Source: Pectobacterium polonicum (GTDB taxonomy: Bacteria > Pseudomonadota > Gammaproteobacteria > Enterobacterales > Enterobacteriaceae). Taken from it: a stretch of DNA of 64,000 nucleotides. Positions within the stretch are counted from its first letter, which is position 1; the number at the start of each line of letters is the position of its first letter. The position numbers and the translations under genes were made by a program. Positions 60,578 to 64,000 of this stretch are shown here, in pieces. A model generated the notes under the pieces. It was not told the origin of the DNA. It ran no database searches and worked only from the letters and a program-made list of their open reading frames with translations. The DNA is taken from positions 62,001-126,000 of the forward strand of contig NZ_RJTN01000012.1 in NCBI RefSeq assembly GCF_005497185.1, written 5' to 3'.

Positions 60578-61197
60578 ACAAACGTATAGAAACGTTGCTG
60601 GCACAACTGCGCCAGCAAGGCATTCAGGATGAACGTCTGCTGAAAGCAATAGAAGCCGTACCCAGAGAACGCTTTGTTGACGAGGCGTTTGAACATAAAG
60701 CGTATGAGAACACTGCTCTACCTATCGGCTCCGGCCAGACTATCTCGCAACCTTATATGGTCGCGAAGATGACGGAGCTGCTCAACCTGACGCCGGTATC
60801 CCGCGTGCTCGAGATTGGCACCGGTTCAGGTTACCAAACGGCGATTTTAGCGCATTTAGTTCGACACGTTTGCTCCGTTGAACGCATCAAAGGGCTGCAA
60901 TGGCAGGCTAAACGTCGTTTAAAGCAGCTTGATTTGCACAATATTTCAACCCGTCATGGCGATGGGTGGCAGGGGTGGGCATCGCGTGGGCCATTTGATG
61001 CCATTATCGTTACGGCGGCACCGCCGGAAATTCCCCAGGCCCTGTTGGGACAGCTTGATGAGGGCGGCGTAATGGTGTTGCCCGTCGGTGAACAGTCGCA
61101 AATACTGCAAGTTGTTCAGCGCCGTGCTGGCGAATTTATTATTCAAACGGTTGAAGCAGTTCGGTTTGTTCCGCTAGTCAAAGGCGAATTAGCCTGA
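60571..61197 (+). CDS. pcm: protein-L-isoaspartate O-methyltransferase Pcm
   Basis: A 208-residue S-adenosylmethionine-dependent repair enzyme, methylating isoaspartyl residues in aged proteins. Motifs: [20 protein letters not shown] near 58, SAM loop [19 protein letters not shown] near 83, and [14 protein letters not shown] near 145. GCGGGGA precedes the ATG; the ATG sits in ATGGTAA, the overlap formerly shared with surE. It is followed by a 460-base gap with a repeat before nlpD. Confidence 0.94.
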   Translation: MVNKRIETLLAQLRQQGIQDERLLKAIEAVPRERFVDEAFEHKAYENTALPIGSGQTISQPYMVAKMTELLNLTPVSRVLEIGTGSGYQTAILAHLVRHVCSVERIKGLQWQAKRRLKQLDLHNISTRHGDGWQGWASRGPFDAIIVTAAPPEIPQALLGQLDEGGVMVLPVGEQSQILQVVQRRAGEFIIQTVEAVRFVPLVKGELA

Positions 61198-61480
61198 TAC
61201 CGTGACGATGGTGTGCATGTGTTGCTAAGTCTTTAAAATTTCAATACAACGGTTTTATGGTGCGAACTTGTTGGTATTGTTAGCATCCAATCATCGTGGT
61301 GCCTCTCCTGTTTTGCTTATGCACCAGCGATGGTGAAGTAGCGATCTTTCTCGTTCCAACTTAACGAATAAAATATCGGTTACGCTACAATCATTTACGC
61401 TACGGTCAGTTAAGCGACAGCAGATGTGAAGCAGACATGTCCAAATTGAGTTCTGAGTATTATTGTTTTTTTGAACGTTA

Positions 61481-61620
61481 TATAGCCTAAATAATTCGAG
61501 TTGCAGGACAAAACAGGGGCGCCTTGAACAACACCGAACGTTGTCCCGCTAGGATGAAGCTCGCAGATGAGCCGAGTATTGCCAGCATCGATGCAACTTG
61601 AAGTATGATGGATAGAGTTA
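61481..61620. repeat. ERIC-end-bearing intergenic element with flanking direct repeats
   Basis: The ends match those of the ERIC copy at 41744: CTAAATAATTCGAGTTGCAGG at the left and GCAACTTGAAGTATGATGG at the right. The interior lacks the ERIC core and holds an unrelated 85-base segment instead. Near-identical sequences TTTTTTTGAACGTTATA (61465-61481) and CTTTTTTGAACGCTATA (61621-61637) flank it, as if the site were duplicated. It lies just upstream of nlpD. Confidence 0.6.
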
Positions 61621-61657
61621 CTTTTTTGAACGCTATAGTTATAGGGGAGTAAGGCGC

Positions 61658-62692
61658 ATGGGAAGCCGAATGATGAATTTGCGTCACATTGCTGCGTGTA
61701 TGGTGGTTGTCTTTGGGGTGGCTGGATGCTCCAACAATAATTCCAAATCCGCACCGATCAGCAGCGTTGACGGAAATACGGGCAGCCGAGGGGGGATGTT
61801 ATCTGCGCCGCCACCGCGCATTTCAACGGCGGGTGAAAATGTAGCAACAACGTCCGATGGCCGGATCGTTTATAACCGCAGCTACGGTAATATCCCGAAA
61901 GGCAGCTACAGCGGCGGAAACTCGTACACCGTTAAGCGGGGAGACACCCTGTTTTATATTGCCTGGATTACTGGTAATGACTACCGGGATCTGGCGCAGC
62001 GCAACAATATTCCTGAGCCATATAGTCTGAATGTGGGGCAATCGCTGAGTTTAGGCAACGGGCTCGGTAACAATACATCGGGCGGCGGCCTGACGAGCGG
62101 CGGCGGAATGTTGGCAACAACCGATGCCACCCGAGGTGGAGTACCGACGCCGCCATCAAGTGCTCAAATACAAACTACATCGGTTGATTCTCAGTCAACT
62201 AATGCGTATTCTGGTAACCAGGGTAAACAGAATGTAGGTAAGATGTTACCTACGGCAGGGGCAACAACAACCGCTCCTGTTTCCGCACCAGCGGCTGTTG
62301 CCAGCAGCAATACGGCTGCTGTCGCCAGTTGGCGTTGGCCTACCGATGGGAAAGTCATAGATAGTTTCTCCGATTCCGAAGGGGGAAATAAAGGGATTGA
62401 TATCGCCGGCTCACGTGGGCAACCGATCACCGCAACTGCCAGTGGGCGTGTGGTGTATGCGGGCAATGCACTACGTGGTTACGGAAATCTGATAATCATC
62501 AAGCATAATGATGACTACCTCAGTGCCTATGCCCATAACGATACGATGCTAGTCCGTGAGCAGCAGGATGTCACGGCAGGACAAAAAATCGCTACGATGG
62601 GCAGTACAGGCACCAGCTCAGTTCGCTTGCACTTTGAAATTCGTTACAAGGGGAAATCCGTAAACCCGCTGCGTTTTCTGCCGCAGCGATAA
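61658..62692 (+). CDS. nlpD: lipoprotein NlpD (amidase activator)
   Basis: A 344-residue outer-membrane lipoprotein that activates the cell-wall amidase AmiC. The signal peptide ends in the lipobox VAGC (Cys24). A LysM peptidoglycan-binding domain follows ([20 protein letters not shown] near 95), then a long Gly/Ser/Thr-rich linker, and a degenerate LytM (M23) domain with [20 protein letters not shown] near 250 and [19 protein letters not shown] at the end. The first HxxxD zinc-ligand site is absent, as expected for NlpD. In E. coli the main rpoS promoter lies inside nlpD, so this gene likely also serves as rpoS leader. Confidence 0.94.
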   Translation: MGSRMMNLRHIAACMVVVFGVAGCSNNNSKSAPISSVDGNTGSRGGMLSAPPPRISTAGENVATTSDGRIVYNRSYGNIPKGSYSGGNSYTVKRGDTLFYIAWITGNDYRDLAQRNNIPEPYSLNVGQSLSLGNGLGNNTSGGGLTSGGGMLATTDATRGGVPTPPSSAQIQTTSVDSQSTNAYSGNQGKQNVGKMLPTAGATTTAPVSAPAAVASSNTAAVASWRWPTDGKVIDSFSDSEGGNKGIDIAGSRGQPITATASGRVVYAGNALRGYGNLIIIKHNDDYLSAYAHNDTMLVREQQDVTAGQKIATMGSTGTSSVRLHFEIRYKGKSVNPLRFLPQR

Positions 62693-62745
62693 ATCGGGCA
62701 GAGTATTTCGGTATTCTGCCAAGGGATCACGGGTAGGAGCCACTT

Positions 62746-63738
62746 ATGAGCCAAAGTACGCTGAAAGTTAACGAGTTACATGAAGATACCGATTTCGACG
62801 AAAATGGACTTGACGTTTTTGACGATAAAGCGCTGGCAGAGGAAGATACCAATGATAGTGACTCGGCGGAAGACGAGCTGTTATCGCAAGGGGTCCCACA
62901 GCGTGTTCTAGACGCAACGCAACTCTATTTGGGAGAAATCGGCTATTCGCCGCTTTTAACCGCAGAAGAAGAAGTTTATTTTGCACGACGTGCGCTGCGT
63001 GGTGATATCCCATCGCGCCGCCGAATGATCGAGAGTAACCTGCGGCTGGTAGTGAAAATTGCCCGCCGTTACAACAATCGTGGCCTGGCATTGCTGGACC
63101 TGATTGAAGAGGGAAATCTTGGTCTGATCCGTGCGGTTGAAAAATTCGATCCAGAAAGAGGATTCCGTTTTTCAACCTACGCGACGTGGTGGATTAGACA
63201 GACGATAGAGCGGGCGATTATGAATCAAACCCGCACCATCCGTTTGCCTATCCATATTGTCAAAGAACTCAACGTTTATCTGCGCACCGCGCGCGAGTTG
63301 TCTCATAAACTGGATCACGAGCCGAGTGCGGAAGAAATTGCCGAACAGCTTGATAAGCCCGTTGATGACGTCAACCGCATGCTACGCTTGAATGAGCGCA
63401 TTACGTCCGTCGATACCCCGTTGGGTGGTGATTCGGAAAAAGCGCTGCTGGATATTCTGGCTGACGAAAAAGATAACGGACCTGAAGACACCACGCAGGA
63501 TAACGATATGAAGCAGAATATCGTTAAATGGTTGTTTGAGCTTAACGCCAAACAGCGTGAGGTGTTGGCGCGTCGTTTCGGCCTTTTAGGGTATGAAGCG
63601 GCTACGCTGGAAGATGTGGGTCGTGAAATCGGCTTAACGCGCGAACGTGTTCGTCAGATTCAGGTCGAAGGTTTACGCCGCCTGCGGGAAATTTTGCAGG
63701 TTCAGGGGTTGAGCATTGAAGAGCTGTTTCGTGAATAA
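62746..63738 (+). CDS. rpoS: RNA polymerase sigma factor RpoS
   Basis: Stationary-phase sigma factor sigma-38, 330 residues, full length with no frameshift. Region 1.2 ([20 protein letters not shown]), region 2 with [20 protein letters not shown] and [20 protein letters not shown] (-10 recognition), region 3, and region 4 with [12 protein letters not shown] and [20 protein letters not shown] (-35 helix-turn-helix) are intact. The acidic N-terminus is usual. GGAG lies ahead of the ATG, 53 bases after nlpD. A strong terminator follows. Confidence 0.97.
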   Translation: MSQSTLKVNELHEDTDFDENGLDVFDDKALAEEDTNDSDSAEDELLSQGVPQRVLDATQLYLGEIGYSPLLTAEEEVYFARRALRGDIPSRRRMIESNLRLVVKIARRYNNRGLALLDLIEEGNLGLIRAVEKFDPERGFRFSTYATWWIRQTIERAIMNQTRTIRLPIHIVKELNVYLRTARELSHKLDHEPSAEEIAEQLDKPVDDVNRMLRLNERITSVDTPLGGDSEKALLDILADEKDNGPEDTTQDNDMKQNIVKWLFELNAKQREVLARRFGLLGYEAATLEDVGREIGLTRERVRQIQVEGLRRLREILQVQGLSIEELFRE

Positions 63739-63768
63739 TTCGTGACGAGTTGCTGATGTCTTGAAATA

Positions 63769-63797
63769 AAAAATGGTGGGGAAACCCACCATTTTTT
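63769..63797. terminator. intrinsic terminator after rpoS (bidirectional)
   Basis: AAAAATGGTGGG (63769-63780) pairs with CCCACCATTTTT (63785-63796) over a GAAA loop and continues into T residues. The A run on the other arm makes it usable by the convergent proS as well. Confidence 0.9.
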
Positions 63798-63843
63798 TAT
63801 GCTTGTATTCGCCCTTTCACACGAAAGGGCGGTCCGACGGCGA

Positions 63844-64000
63844 TTAGCGTACGATATTCGCCAGCAGGAAATCGATGATTTCGCTGGTTTTAATCATTTG
63901 CTTTTCACCGACCCGACGGTTCTTATATTCAATCTCTTCGCTATCCAGATTGCGATCGCCAATCACGATGGTATGCGGTACGCCAATCAATTCCATATCG
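63844..64000 (-). CDS. proS: proline--tRNA ligase, C-terminal end (runs off window)
   Basis: The last 52 codons of a prolyl-tRNA synthetase, read right to left; the rest lies past base 64000. The frame reads [20 protein letters not shown], then [21 protein letters not shown] and ends LLANIVR. This is the anticodon-binding domain end of bacterial ProS. Its 3' end faces rpoS. In E. coli proS is not next to rpoS. Confidence 0.9.
   Translation of the reverse strand, partial: DMELIGVPHTIVIGDRNLDSEEIEYKNRRVGEKQMIKTSEIIDFLLANIVR

Overview
The window reads as chromosome from a soft-rot enterobacterium of the Pectobacterium/Dickeya group. The core genes are close to Escherichia coli proteins I know. 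The accessory genes are pectin-related: a rhiT-rhiN pair for unsaturated rhamnogalacturonides, a family-28 glycoside hydrolase and an oligosaccharide-binding protein. ERIC/IRU-type repeats are present. No transposase, integrase, phage gene, tRNA, rRNA or CRISPR array was seen.

The backbone keeps the order I know from E. coli: gudP-gudX-gudD, barA, rlmD, relA, mazG, pyrG, eno, queE, queD, cysJIH, cysG/cysDNC, ygbE, ftsB, ispD, ispF, truD, pcm, nlpD, rpoS. Accessory blocks sit in the gaps. (1) 1-8952: a complete D-glucarate/galactarate pathway, with garD divergent from gudP-gudX-gudD-garL-garR-garK. It takes both sugar acids to 5-keto-4-deoxyglucarate, then pyruvate plus tartronate semialdehyde, glycerate and 2-phosphoglycerate. 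(2) 9400-20408: BarA sensor kinase, 23S rRNA methyltransferase, RelA, MazG, CTP synthase, enolase. (3) 20511-35288, inserted between eno and queE: an 11-unit 74-bp tandem array, a TonB receptor with an orphan binding protein, a DJ-1 protein, an aldehyde dehydrogenase with a divergent LysR gene, rhiTN, an SDR, and two secreted metallo-beta-lactamase-fold paralogues around a LysR gene. (4) 36654-44869, between queD and cysJ: divergent GH28, an orphan sugar-binding protein, an unrecognised 559-residue protein, an AT-rich EAL phosphodiesterase and a PilZ/degenerate HD-GYP protein. (5) 45148-54486: assimilatory sulfate reduction, cysJIH then cysG-cysD-cysN-cysC. (6) 54933-57310: a polar amino acid ABC transporter between ygbE and ftsB. 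(7) 57663-63738: ftsB-ispD-ispF-truD-pcm-nlpD-rpoS, with surE missing from its usual place. The window ends in the 3' end of proS.

The most unusual material is non-coding. Four copies of a roughly 250-370 bp intergenic repeat (9017-9386 reversed, 16000-16246, 31197-31490, 49503-49855) share a multi-stem fold in which paired arms change together between copies. Other points: the 74-bp array directly after the eno terminator; a 48-codon leader ORF whose stop overlaps the gudX start; a 17-bp motif shared by the gudP and gudX upstream regions; and a probable surE deletion scar between truD and pcm.

All family assignments come from reading the translations and from remembered family motifs. No database search was run.
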